A stretch of DNA of 10,560 nt from Clostridia bacterium (lineage in GTDB: Bacteria; Bacillota_A; Clostridia; Oscillospirales; CAG-272). How positions within the stretch are numbered: the first letter of the stretch is position 1; each line of letters opens with the position of its first letter. A model generated the notes under the pieces. It was given only the letters and a program-made list of their open reading frames with translations, had not been told where the DNA came from and made no database searches. The stretch is taken from the NCBI GenBank assembly GCA_017462145.1, contig JAFTRT010000057.1:1-10560 (forward strand), written 5' to 3'. The translations under genes were made by a program, and so were the position numbers. This document shows, piece after piece, positions 1-6,278 of this stretch.

Positions 1-2
1 AA

Positions 3-632
3 TTTTTTGCTACCGAACAGGATGCTTTTGAGGTGAAGATCGGCCCTTATGTGGCCGATCTGGCAGGAGCAGATGGAATCGTAGAGATTCAGTGCGGTTC
101 TTTTCGACCGCTTCGGCAAAAGCTGGCCTATTATCAAGAACAGGGATTTACCGTCACGGTGGTGCATCCCATGGCGGTAGATCTGCATTTGATCCGAGCT
201 GACAGAGAGAGCGGAGAGGTGCTTCGCAGCCGTCGATACCGACAATACCACCGTCCTGTGGAGTTGATGTCCATGCTGTACGATCTTTGTGGGGTGTTAC
301 CGCAGGAAGGAATTTGCGTGAAGCTGTTGCTTTATCGAGGGGAAGAGATGCGCTATTCCGAACGGATTCGCTATCGGAAAAGCGGAGCCTTTGATGCCGA
401 ACGGTATCCGAGAGAGCTGTTGGATGTGTGGACTTTTGCATGCGCAGAGGATTACAGCCGTCTATTGCCTGCCGATCTTCCCTCGGCGTTTGGTGCGGCC
501 GAGGCGGGAAAGCTGCTCCGAATGAAAGGAAGAAAGCTGTATTCGGCACTGAATACCTGGGTGTCCTTCGGAATCCTCCGTCGGGAAAAGCAGGGAAGAA
601 GCTATCGATATGTTCGAGTGGCGTCTGTATAA
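3..632 (+). CDS. Uncharacterised protein with EIQ (PD-(D/E)XK-like) motif, 5'-truncated by window edge
   Basis: The reading frame is open from base 3 with no stop upstream, so the gene begins before the window. The first possible start inside it, a GTG at 33, has no convincing ribosome site and lies inside what looks like conserved sequence. About 209 residues are visible. Near the visible N-terminus are E10, D19 (in V-A-D-L) and E28-I-Q30 on alternating hydrophobic stretches, which is the spacing of a PD-(D/E)XK nuclease-like core with Gln in place of the final Lys. The last ~60 residues (from about A-A-E-A-G-K) read as a small winged-helix unit ending in a G-R-S-Y-R-Y hairpin. I recognise the layout from hypothetical proteins of similar size in Bacillota and thermophiles, whose function I do not know. 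No partner gene is visible on this strand. Nuclease fold and DNA binding are inference. Confidence 0.8.
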   Translation, partial: FFATEQDAFEVKIGPYVADLAGADGIVEIQCGSFRPLRQKLAYYQEQGFTVTVVHPMAVDLHLIRADRESGEVLRSRRYRQYHRPVELMSMLYDLCGVLPQEGICVKLLLYRGEEMRYSERIRYRKSGAFDAERYPRELLDVWTFACAEDYSRLLPADLPSAFGAAEAGKLLRMKGRKLYSALNTWVSFGILRREKQGRSYRYVRVASV

Positions 633-642
633 CAATGCGATC

Positions 643-681
643 AAAAAAACGAGCAGATGGAAACCATCTGCTCGTTTTTTT
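643..681. terminator. Bidirectional rho-independent terminator
   Basis: A perfect 12-bp stem (649/650-660 with 664-675, arms reading ACGAGCAGATGG and its complement) closes a 3-base AAA loop. It is flanked by A7 on the left and T7 on the right, so it works as an intrinsic terminator on both strands. It starts 10 bases after the stop of the + strand gene ending at 632 and lies 5 bases beyond the stop of the - strand transporter gene, exactly where convergent transcripts need to end. Confidence 0.95.
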
Positions 682-686
682 GAAGA

Positions 687-1583
687 TTAAGACAAGGGGG
701 ACTTTCTTTTTGTGCGGATCGTATCATGAAACAACTGCAGCAAAATACCGCCCAAAATGAAGAGCAACGCCAAAAGAGCACGGGGGCGGAGACTTTCCTG
801 CAGCAAAACGGCGGAGACCACCAAGGATAAAAACGGTGTCAGATAAGCCAAATTGGCAATTTTGGCGGTACTGTCCGCTCCCTTGAGCGCCAATGCCCAA
901 AGTAAATATGCAATGGCATTGACCACCACACCCAACCAAAGAAGTCCAAGCCAATGCATACCGGTCAGCGGAACCCACTGTTCGGTCAGAAGTCCTGCGA
1001 TGGTGGAAGCAATGGAGACCGTCAGCCAAAATACCATCATGGCGATCTGCTGGTCGTATCCGCTTTTTTGATTGAGAACCGAGAATAAGCCGTAGCAAAC
1101 GGCGGCGGCCACACAGCAAAGGATGCCCGAAATCGGATGGCCTGATTCCGAGGCGGTCCCTCCGGTGGACAGCAGAATGATTCCCACAAAGGACCCGCCG
1201 ATGGCGATTCCTTTGATTAGAGTCATTTTTTCTTTCAGCAGAATACAAGAAAAGACCACCAGTGTAACCGGCCAAAGATAATTCAGAATACAGGCTTCCT
1301 GGGAGGTCAGACGTTGCAGGCCGTAGGAATAAAGGGCAGAGTAAAGGAAGAGTCCCAAAAAGCCCAAAAGGGACATGTTTCCGTAATCCGAAGGGCGATA
1401 ACGGCGGAAGGTTTGCCGTACCTTGGGACGCAGATTGAGGAGAAACAGAAACAAAAACGCAAACAGACTGCTGATGGCAAGGGCTTGAAAGTTAGGAAGC
1501 TCGGTCAGAAGCAGTTTGGTCACCGATGCCATCGTGGACCAGATACAAACGGTCATGATGGCAAACAGATAACTTTTTTTCAT
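687..1583 (-). CDS. EamA-family (DMT superfamily) membrane transporter
   Basis: A 298-residue, almost wholly hydrophobic protein that reads as about ten transmembrane helices in two tandem EamA repeats, roughly residues 5-139 and 151-286. Each repeat ends in the family's typical pattern: a helix with L-L-K-E-K or L-L-Q-E-S, then a Gly-rich last helix (G-I-I-L-L-S-T-G; G-G-I-L-L-Q-L). Family members export or exchange small metabolites, amino acids or drugs across the cytoplasmic membrane; the substrate cannot be read from the sequence. The ATG at 1583 follows an AAGAGG ribosome site at 1593-1598 with 9-base spacing. The length is normal for the family. It lies 77 bases downstream of the tyrosine-kinase gene on the same strand, with a hairpin in the gap (1617-1642), so it may be a partly uncoupled third gene of that unit. 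The tail is basic (R-T-K-R-K). Confidence 0.92.
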   Translation of the reverse strand: MKKSYLFAIMTVCIWSTMASVTKLLLTELPNFQALAISSLFAFLFLFLLNLRPKVRQTFRRYRPSDYGNMSLLGFLGLFLYSALYSYGLQRLTSQEACILNYLWPVTLVVFSCILLKEKMTLIKGIAIGGSFVGIILLSTGGTASESGHPISGILCCVAAAVCYGLFSVLNQKSGYDQQIAMMVFWLTVSIASTIAGLLTEQWVPLTGMHWLGLLWLGVVVNAIAYLLWALALKGADSTAKIANLAYLTPFLSLVVSAVLLQESLRPRALLALLFILGGILLQLFHDTIRTKRKSPLS

Positions 1584-1616
1584 GGAAACGTACCTCTTTG
1601 CAATGAAAAAGCAGAA

Positions 1617-1642
1617 TCGGCAACAGGGATCCCTTTTGCCGA
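1617..1642 (-). terminator. Hairpin in kinase-transporter gap, possible attenuator
   Basis: A 7-bp stem (TCGGCAA at 1617-1623 pairing with TTGCCGA at 1636-1642), with a further AGG/CCT pairing inside after one mismatch. On the - strand a run of five T residues follows about 6 bases beyond the stem. The late, short T run makes it a weak intrinsic terminator at best; it could reduce transcription from the kinase gene into the transporter gene or protect an mRNA end. I see no good sigma-A promoter between it and the transporter start. Confidence 0.35.
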
Positions 1643-1660
1643 CCGCAAGATTGCTTCAAA

Positions 1661-2377
1661 TTATTTGGATTCATTCTTTTGATAGGCGTAATCATAGCCG
1701 TGGTACTTTTGATAGCTTTTTCCCTTGGGATTGATTTCGTTGAGGACGACACCCAAAATTTTGGCATCCACGCTCTTCAAAACTTCAATGGCTCGGCGAA
1801 GCTTGATCGAATCGCTCTTTTCACTGCGAACAGCGACCAAGTAGCCGGTGATATAACGGGACAAAGCCAGCGCATCTGCCACCGCACCTACGGGAGGAAA
1901 GTCGATGAGAATCGCATCGTATTCTTCGGCGAACAGCTTCAGCATGGCGGGGAATATATCTCCCTCCAACAGCTCCGAGGGGTTGGGGGGGATCCGTCCG
2001 CTGGTGATTACATCTAAATGCTCATAGCTCGTATGCTGGACGGCCTCCTTGGGATCGGACAGGATGCCCGAAAGAATCTCACTCAAGCCCGTGGCGTTTT
2101 TCTCCAATCCAAAGGTAGCACCCAACACGGGCAGACGCATATCGCCGTCGATCAAAAGCACTCGCTTGGAAGCCTGAGACATGGAAATGGCCAAATTGGA
2201 GATGATGGTACTCTTTCCGATGTCTTGTGCGGCAGAGGTGATGGCGTAAATGGGACAGTTTTCGTTTTTAACCGAATAATTCAAGTTGATACGCAGATGA
2301 TTAAACGCTTCCCTTACGGCGAAGGGGGTTGCATCGGTCAGCAGGGGATGCTTGGAGATTGAATATTTGTTTGCCAT
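1661..2377 (-). CDS. CpsD/CapB-family tyrosine-protein kinase (BY-kinase; Wze/YwqD type)
   Basis: A 238-residue cytoplasmic P-loop ATPase of the bacterial tyrosine kinase family, the usual size for the separate-kinase type. Visible in order: an N-terminal E-A-F-x-x-L-R-I-N helix (residues 23-31) as in family members; Walker A at 47-57, ending I-G-K-S-T; Walker A' at 73-83 (V-L-L-I-D-G-D-M-R-L-P); a G-x-x-P-P-N-P-S-E-L-L motif at 127-137; Walker B at 156-162 (I-L-I-D-F-P-P); and a C-terminal tyrosine cluster (Y222, 225, 228, 230, 232), the expected autophosphorylation tail. The Walker A reads A-A-Q-D-I-G-K-S-T where the family usually has P-G-E-G-K-S/T. Such kinases are switched on by a Wzz-type membrane partner, encoded immediately upstream, and regulate exopolysaccharide polymerisation and export. 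The start follows AAGGAGG at 2386-2392. Only one base separates it from the partner's stop codon. Confidence 0.93.
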   Translation of the reverse strand: MANKYSISKHPLLTDATPFAVREAFNHLRINLNYSVKNENCPIYAITSAAQDIGKSTIISNLAISMSQASKRVLLIDGDMRLPVLGATFGLEKNATGLSEILSGILSDPKEAVQHTSYEHLDVITSGRIPPNPSELLEGDIFPAMLKLFAEEYDAILIDFPPVGAVADALALSRYITGYLVAVRSEKSDSIKLRRAIEVLKSVDAKILGVVLNEINPKGKSYQKYHGYDYAYQKNESK

Positions 2378-2378
2378 A

Positions 2379-3197
2379 TCATTCCCCTCCTTTTCGATTG
2401 GCTTGTCTGTCGGTTGTCTCGCTCCACTTGGGGATCACACCCAAAATGGGAAGATCGGTGCACTTCTTGACATCCTCTTCCGAGTGGATGACCGTATCCA
2501 ACAGATAGCGGAGGAAGCAAAGAACGTATACGGCAAATGCGGTCACCGCACCGGCGAGCATTGCGTTTTGGGACACATTAGGGGAATCAGGTGTGGTATC
2601 CCGTACCGGCTCTCGGAGTCCTGCAACACATCCTACGTTGGGAACCCAAATAGTGATAGGTGTTTTTTGGTTGAGATCGTCTACGTAATAACCGTCTACG
2701 CTGACACCCAGCTCATTGTCAAAGCCGGAGGCGTAGGGGCGAGCGGTCAAGGTAATCACCTCGGGCGCCAAATCGTAGATGATCTTAGCTACAGCGTATG
2801 CGTGTACGGGATCTGTGCTGGAGACGGTTACCGAAAATTCAGAATTCTGCGTGGCTTTCGAGAAGGACAGCATTCCTCTGATTTGAGCGGGTTTGTAGTA
2901 GATCTCCTGAGTTTCCAGTTCCTCGGACACCAGCCTCATCATTGTATCCCCCTTGATGATGCTGATATAATCGTTTGCCAGATAATCAGCGGCTGCCAAC
3001 AGCGAGGTGTTGGTATATTCGGCGTTCATGCTGATGTTTTGAATGAGGAAATTGCAGGTAGAGGAATACCGCTTTGCCACCAAAAGCTGGGTCATGGAAA
3101 CGGCCAAAATAACCGCCACCAATCCAAAAAGCAACATCTTCCACCACGCTTTTTTTAGGACAGCCCACAGATCTGCCATGGAGAAATCTTTTTGCAT
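2379..3197 (-). CDS. Wzz/YveK-type polysaccharide chain-length determinant and BY-kinase activator
   Basis: A 272-residue membrane protein with the Wzz layout: a short cytoplasmic N-terminus with amphipathic Met-Ala-Asp-Leu-Trp helix (7-20), TM1 about 21-40, a large external region about 45-210 ending in a Pro-rich stretch (P-D-S-P-N), TM2 about 212-231, and a cytoplasmic tail about 232-272. The tail carries S-E-E-D-V-K-K and D-L-P-I-L-G-V-I-P, the typical partner-contacting end of Gram-positive activators such as YwqC/CapA. It should sit in the plasma membrane, activate the kinase encoded next and influence polysaccharide chain length. The ATG at 3197 has AAAGGA 6 bases upstream (3204-3209); the next Met, residue 7, has no such site. 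It is the first gene after the promoter at 3268-3296. No polysaccharide synthesis genes adjoin it. Confidence 0.9.
   Translation of the reverse strand: MQKDFSMADLWAVLKKAWWKMLLFGLVAVILAVSMTQLLVAKRYSSTCNFLIQNISMNAEYTNTSLLAAADYLANDYISIIKGDTMMRLVSEELETQEIYYKPAQIRGMLSFSKATQNSEFSVTVSSTDPVHAYAVAKIIYDLAPEVITLTARPYASGFDNELGVSVDGYYVDDLNQKTPITIWVPNVGCVAGLREPVRDTTPDSPNVSQNAMLAGAVTAFAVYVLCFLRYLLDTVIHSEEDVKKCTDLPILGVIPKWSETTDRQANRKGGE
2386..2392 (-). promoter_or_regulatory. Ribosome binding site of the tyrosine-kinase gene, inside upstream gene
   Basis: AAGGAGG on the - strand, 8 bases from the ATG at 2377. It lies within the last codons of the Wzz-type gene, which supports coupled translation of activator and kinase in matched amounts. 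Confidence 0.85.
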
Positions 3198-3267
3198 GGT
3201 TTTTCCTTTCTGATCGTCGTGAAATCAAAAAATGCACAGATGCGCAAAAAACAACTGCACAGGATAC

Positions 3268-3296
3268 ATTATATCATGCTTTTTTTCGATTGTCAA
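3268..3296 (-). promoter_or_regulatory. Consensus sigma-A promoter for the Wzz/kinase unit
   Basis: On the - strand TTGACA (3291-3296) and TATAAT (3268-3273) are separated by exactly 17 bases, a perfect match to the vegetative consensus. Transcription should start near 3261, giving a leader of about 60 bases before the ATG at 3197. No operator-like repeat is obvious around it. A perfect promoter suggests strong basal transcription unless a repressor acts. Confidence 0.88.
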
Positions 3297-3345
3297 GTAG
3301 TGGAAGACGGATTTTGCCCGATGCGGTCAAAGGGGTGAACGATCA

Positions 3346-3376
3346 AACGGCCGAGCGAGAAAATCGCTCGGCCGTT
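3346..3376 (-). terminator. GC-rich hairpin ending the lysA-scp operon
   Basis: A 13-bp perfect stem (3346-3358 with 3364-3376; arm AACGGCCGAGCGA) around a 5-base GAAAA loop, beginning 2 bases after the stop codon of the small GNAT-like gene. The stem is very stable, but the - strand T run after it is short (TTT, then GATCGTT), so termination may be incomplete or the hairpin may also protect the mRNA 3' end. It separates the long operon from the Wzz promoter immediately downstream. Confidence 0.65.
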
Positions 3377-3378
3377 GC

Positions 3379-3783
3379 TCAATCGGGATTCTTTTTTTCA
3401 TGGGAAGCACAGTGATCGGTGAAAAAGCCCTCCAAGTTGACCTCAAAGCCTCCGCTTTCGTTCGTTTGGAAGCCGATGGCTTTCAACAGCGGCTCGTCCG
3501 AGGGGTCTCCCAAATAACGGGCAAAGTGAACACCGCACAGGTCGATGAAGTTCAGCGTTCCTCGCCCCAGCACGAACAGAGCCTCAAAGTCTCTGGTTCC
3601 CACCACGGGAGCAATATCGTGTACCTCGCCCCCCTCTGCGGTGAGCTTAAACTGGGACATTCCTCGAAATTCGCCGTCCACCTCTGCACGGTATGCCAAC
3701 AGATCGGGCTTGTAAGAAATGCCGCAGAGGCGGCAAAGCTCTTCCTGCTCGGTTTTGGATTGAATGGGAAGTATTTTTAACAT
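3379..3783 (-). CDS. Small GNAT-like protein of unknown function
   Basis: A 134-residue soluble protein with no signal peptide or membrane segment. Strands at the N-terminus (M-L-K-I-L-P-I; Y-R-A-E-V-D-G-E-F-R-G-M-S-Q-F-K-L) and the later run F-E-A-L-F-V-L-G-R-G (67-76), P-L-L-K-A-I-G-F (98-105) and F-E-V-N-L (113-117) resemble the C-terminal half of a GNAT acetyltransferase, where A-x-G-F is a common ending. The acetyl-CoA-binding Q/R-x-x-G-x-G/A loop of active GNATs is not recognisable, so catalysis is doubtful. The end carries F-F-T-D-H-C-A-S-H. The ATG at 3783 has AGGA 8 bases upstream. Last gene of the long operon, 13 bases after rluB. The family is one I associate with Clostridia hypothetical proteins; the fold assignment is inference. 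Confidence 0.82.
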   Translation of the reverse strand: MLKILPIQSKTEQEELCRLCGISYKPDLLAYRAEVDGEFRGMSQFKLTAEGGEVHDIAPVVGTRDFEALFVLGRGTLNFIDLCGVHFARYLGDPSDEPLLKAIGFQTNESGGFEVNLEGFFTDHCASHEKKNPD

Positions 3784-3796
3784 AGTCGTTGTCCTT

Positions 3797-4543
3797 TCAT
3801 TTCTTGGGCGGAACGGCTTGCTCCGCTTGCTTTAGTTGCTGAATTTCTTCTTCGGTCAAGGGACGGAAGTCTCCCCGGGGCAGATCGCCCAGCTCAATAT
3901 TACCAATGGCCACACGGCAAAGCCGTTTGACCGACAATCCCACCGCCCCGCACATTTTTCGGATCTGGCGGTTTCGTCCCTCATACAGGATCATCTCCAA
4001 CACCGCTTCCTTGGTTTGGTCGGAGGAAGAGAGAACCGTTACTTCTACCGGTAGGATCCGATAGCCGTCCAATACCATCGAGGAGGACAGGCGTTGCAGG
4101 ACCGATGGGGTCAGCGCCCCGCTGATGGTGACGTGATATCGTTTGGGAATGCTGTGTCGGGGATGGGTCAGAGCATAGGTCAGCTCTCCGTCATCAGTCA
4201 AGAGCAAAAGCCCCTCCGAGTCCATATCCAGTCTGCCTACGGGATAGACTCGTTCCGAGACACCCTTTAGAAGAGAGAGCGCCGTAGGCCGCCCTTTTTC
4301 ATCGGAAACGGTGGTGACGTAGCCTCGCGGTTTGTGAAGCAACAGATAGGTATGCGCTCCTGCTTTGGGATGGATCTCTTGCCCCTTGTACACGACGGTG
4401 TCACGGTTGGGAACGATACGGTCTCCCAAGGAAGCAATCTGTCCGTTCACGGTGACCTCCCGATTGGCGATGACCGTCTCGGCGGCACGTCGGGACATGA
4501 TGCCGCAATCGGAAAAATATTTTTGTAGCTTGATGGAATCCAT
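3797..4543 (-). CDS. rluB: RluB/RsuA-family 16S/23S rRNA pseudouridine synthase
   Basis: A 248-residue enzyme that converts a specific uridine in rRNA to pseudouridine; in Bacillota the copy in this neighbourhood is the RluB type acting on 23S rRNA. An S4 RNA-binding domain occupies residues about 3-60 (L-Q-K-Y-F-S-D-C-G-I-M-S-R-R-A-A-E). The catalytic domain follows, with the H-K-P-R-G-Y motif (70-75), the catalytic motif G-R-L-D-M-D-S-E-G-L (Asp106), and E-G-R-N-R-Q-I-R-K-M near the end. An ATG 66 bases further upstream keeps the frame open, but it lies inside the carboxypeptidase gene, and the S4 homology starts at the ATG at 4543, which has AAAGGA 6 bases upstream. The start is 2 bases past the carboxypeptidase stop codon, implying translational coupling. 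Length is normal. Confidence 0.95.
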   Translation of the reverse strand: MDSIKLQKYFSDCGIMSRRAAETVIANREVTVNGQIASLGDRIVPNRDTVVYKGQEIHPKAGAHTYLLLHKPRGYVTTVSDEKGRPTALSLLKGVSERVYPVGRLDMDSEGLLLLTDDGELTYALTHPRHSIPKRYHVTISGALTPSVLQRLSSSMVLDGYRILPVEVTVLSSSDQTKEAVLEMILYEGRNRQIRKMCGAVGLSVKRLCRVAIGNIELGDLPRGDFRPLTEEEIQQLKQAEQAVPPKK

Positions 4544-4545
4544 GA

Positions 4546-5739
4546 CTATTCCTTTCCTGCAAAGCTTTGGAAAAATGCCGCAATGCGGTCTCGTATCGCT
4601 TCCAAACAAACCATCAATCGGTTCCTTTTCTCCTGCTTGCGCAACGCCGTTTCCGCTACAGCCAGAGGAGAGGATGTACTTTGCTCACCGCAATGCAGAA
4701 CCAGCGTTCCCAGTACGTCTTCTTGCAGAACGGGGGCAAACGCAAAGCGATGCACCAGCTCTACTTTCAACGTTGGTGTGGGATGATCCTTGGGTAACAA
4801 CAGAGAGAGGGGGGCTTGATTGGTCAGAATGACGGTTTTGGAAACACCTCCCACCAAAGGCAGGGCGTAGGAAAAGCCGCCTGTCTCAAACAGTGTCAAT
4901 CGTTTGTAGGTATCAAAGCCGTAATCCAACAGAGCTTTATGGTCGCGCCAATCGTCAGGGGCATTCAAGGTAACGGCAATGAGCGTCATGCCGTCTCGGC
5001 AGGCGGCACTGACCAAGCAGCGACCGGTTTTTTTGGTAAAGCCTGTTTTCAGACCGATGGCTCCCTCATATTGCGTCAGCATTTTGTTGTGGTTGACTAA
5101 ATACCGCCCGTTGGGTGTTCCGTCAAAGGGGATGGCGGTGCGTTTGGTTGCGGCAATCTCCCGTAACAGGGGGTGCTCCAACACAGCGGCGGACAGCAGT
5201 GCCAATTCGTAGGCTGTGGTGTAATGTTCGTCGTCGGCAAGGCCGTGTGGATTTTCAAAATGAGTGTCGATCAAGCCGAGAGAGGCCGCTTTTTCGTTCA
5301 TGAGTGCACAAAAAGCCTCTTCGCTTCCGGCAACGGCAATCGCCAACGCCACAGCCGCATCGTTGGCCGATGCCAAAATCAGAGCGTACAGCAACTCTTT
5401 GACGGTCAATGGTTCTCCCTCGACCAAATAGACGGAGGATCCCTCAATGCCTACCGCTTGCGGCGGAACGGTCACGACGGTATCCGCCTCCAACCGTTCT
5501 GCTGTCACCAAGGCGGTCATGATCTTTGTCGTGCTGGCCATTCCCATGGGAATGTGGGCTGTTTGCTCGTGGAGCACGGTGCGACTGTCCGCTTCCATGA
5601 GCACGGCACTTTGGGCCGAAAGAGATTGAGAAAAGGCTTCTGCGTGCAGATTGGCCGCAAGGGTAGGCGCAGCAAAGCTGCGCCCCATTGCGGCGACTGT
5701 AATACAAAAGAGAAGAAGCAAGGCGGAAATACGCTTCAT
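4546..5739 (-). CDS. Serine-type D-alanyl-D-alanine carboxypeptidase (S11, PBP5 family; DacB/DacF-like)
   Basis: A 397-residue exported enzyme that removes the terminal D-Ala from peptidoglycan stem peptides. An N-terminal signal peptide (K-R, then a hydrophobic core ~5-19, likely cleavage around A-x-A near 23-29) precedes the penicillin-binding domain, with all three active-site motifs intact: S69-T-T-K72, S124-A-N126 and K231-T-G233. A C-terminal beta-rich region follows, then an amphipathic helix near the end (L-E-A-I-R-D-R-I-A-A-F-F) that would anchor it to the outer face of the membrane. Position between ytfJ and rluB matches where DacB (PBP5*, spore cortex) sits in other spore formers, but sequence motifs alone do not separate DacB from DacF or a vegetative PBP5. 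The ATG at 5739 follows GAGGTG (5745-5750) at 5-base spacing; a stronger AGGAGG lies further upstream (5765-5770). Confidence 0.95.
   Translation of the reverse strand: MKRISALLLLFCITVAAMGRSFAAPTLAANLHAEAFSQSLSAQSAVLMEADSRTVLHEQTAHIPMGMASTTKIMTALVTAERLEADTVVTVPPQAVGIEGSSVYLVEGEPLTVKELLYALILASANDAAVALAIAVAGSEEAFCALMNEKAASLGLIDTHFENPHGLADDEHYTTAYELALLSAAVLEHPLLREIAATKRTAIPFDGTPNGRYLVNHNKMLTQYEGAIGLKTGFTKKTGRCLVSAACRDGMTLIAVTLNAPDDWRDHKALLDYGFDTYKRLTLFETGGFSYALPLVGGVSKTVILTNQAPLSLLLPKDHPTPTLKVELVHRFAFAPVLQEDVLGTLVLHCGEQSTSSPLAVAETALRKQEKRNRLMVCLEAIRDRIAAFFQSFAGKE
4550..4555 (-). promoter_or_regulatory. Ribosome binding site that fixes the rluB start
   Basis: AAAGGA on the - strand with 6-base spacing to the ATG at 4541-4543. 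It overlaps the final codons (A-G-K-E) of the carboxypeptidase gene. It favours this start over the longer in-frame ATG at 4609. Confidence 0.8.
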
Positions 5740-5804
5740 AGAGGCACCTCGTTGGATATGGTTTCCTCCTATTTATATGAAGCACTCCGCTCAAACATGA
5801 GAGA

Positions 5805-6212
5805 TCAGATGCTTGCTTCGTCCTTGACGAACAGATCGCGGATTCGTGCGATGATATCGGGGGCACGCTCGACCAAGTCGGCAATCTGATCCACCGGATC
5901 GGGCTGTCCCTTGTTGACCACGTTCAAAAATTCCACGTCGCCGTCTTTATCCACGATCAAAAAGCCGAGAGGTGCCAGCGTTACACCGGTTCCGCCTCCG
6001 CCGCCAAAATTTTGGGGACGGGGCTGATCCTCTTTCTTGGGGTTGTAGTCCACACCGCCCGTTGCCACGCCGACCGAGATCTTGGAGACGGGAATGATGG
6101 TGGTGCCGGAGGCTACGATGGGGTCCCCAATCACGGTGTTGGCATCTACCATCGAGCGGATGCTTTCCAAGGAAGAACGAATGATTTCAGGAAGCTTGTG
6201 TTCGGTTGCCAT
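5805..6212 (-). CDS. ytfJ: Sporulation protein YtfJ / GerW family
   Basis: A 135-residue soluble protein that matches YtfJ over its whole length: an N-terminal helix with L-x-x-I-R-S-S-L-E-S-I-R-S-M-V-D-A-N-T, the G-D-P-I motif, T-I-I-P-V-S-K-I-S-V-G-V-A, a glycine-rich loop (F-G-G-G-G-G-T-G, about 69-76), then A-P-L-G-F-L-I-V and a C-terminal helix. YtfJ/GerW is made in the forespore in Bacillus and is needed for normal spore germination; its biochemical activity is not established. AAAGGA lies 8 bases before the ATG at 6212. The gap of 66 bases from DUF2953 is among the longest in the operon, and a forespore promoter could lie there, but I cannot identify one. Its presence argues for a spore-forming lineage, although non-sporulating relatives sometimes keep it. 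Confidence 0.94.
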   Translation of the reverse strand: MATEHKLPEIIRSSLESIRSMVDANTVIGDPIVASGTTIIPVSKISVGVATGGVDYNPKKEDQPRPQNFGGGGGTGVTLAPLGFLIVDKDGDVEFLNVVNKGQPDPVDQIADLVERAPDIIARIRDLFVKDEASI

Positions 6213-6278
6213 AATGAAGTTCCTTTCTGTTGATGGATCTATTTCAATTTTTTTGTTTCGGTTTCAGAAGTGTATCGG

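Noticed and set aside
33..35. GTG at 33 as the true start of the left-edge gene.
   Set aside because: The frame is open to the window edge, no ribosome site precedes it, and conserved-looking residues lie upstream of it.
2352..3158. Long + strand open frame of 268 codons opposite the Wzz-type gene.
   Set aside because: It is antisense to a gene with clear family features, has no ribosome site or recognisable domain, and its composition fits a reverse-strand shadow.
3227..3246. Small hairpin followed by six T residues in the leader of the Wzz-type gene, a possible attenuator.
   Set aside because: The stem is only 5 bp with one G-U pair, too weak to call a terminator without comparative data.
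3198..3378. The longest gap, examined for a riboswitch or small RNA.
   Set aside because: Beyond the promoter, a short leader and the operon-ending hairpin, I see no conserved riboswitch-like structure or other gene.
4544..4609. A longer rluB reading frame starting at the ATG at 4609, adding 22 residues.
   Set aside because: The extension overlaps the carboxypeptidase gene, has no homology to the S4 domain start, and the ATG at 4543 has a well-spaced AAAGGA.
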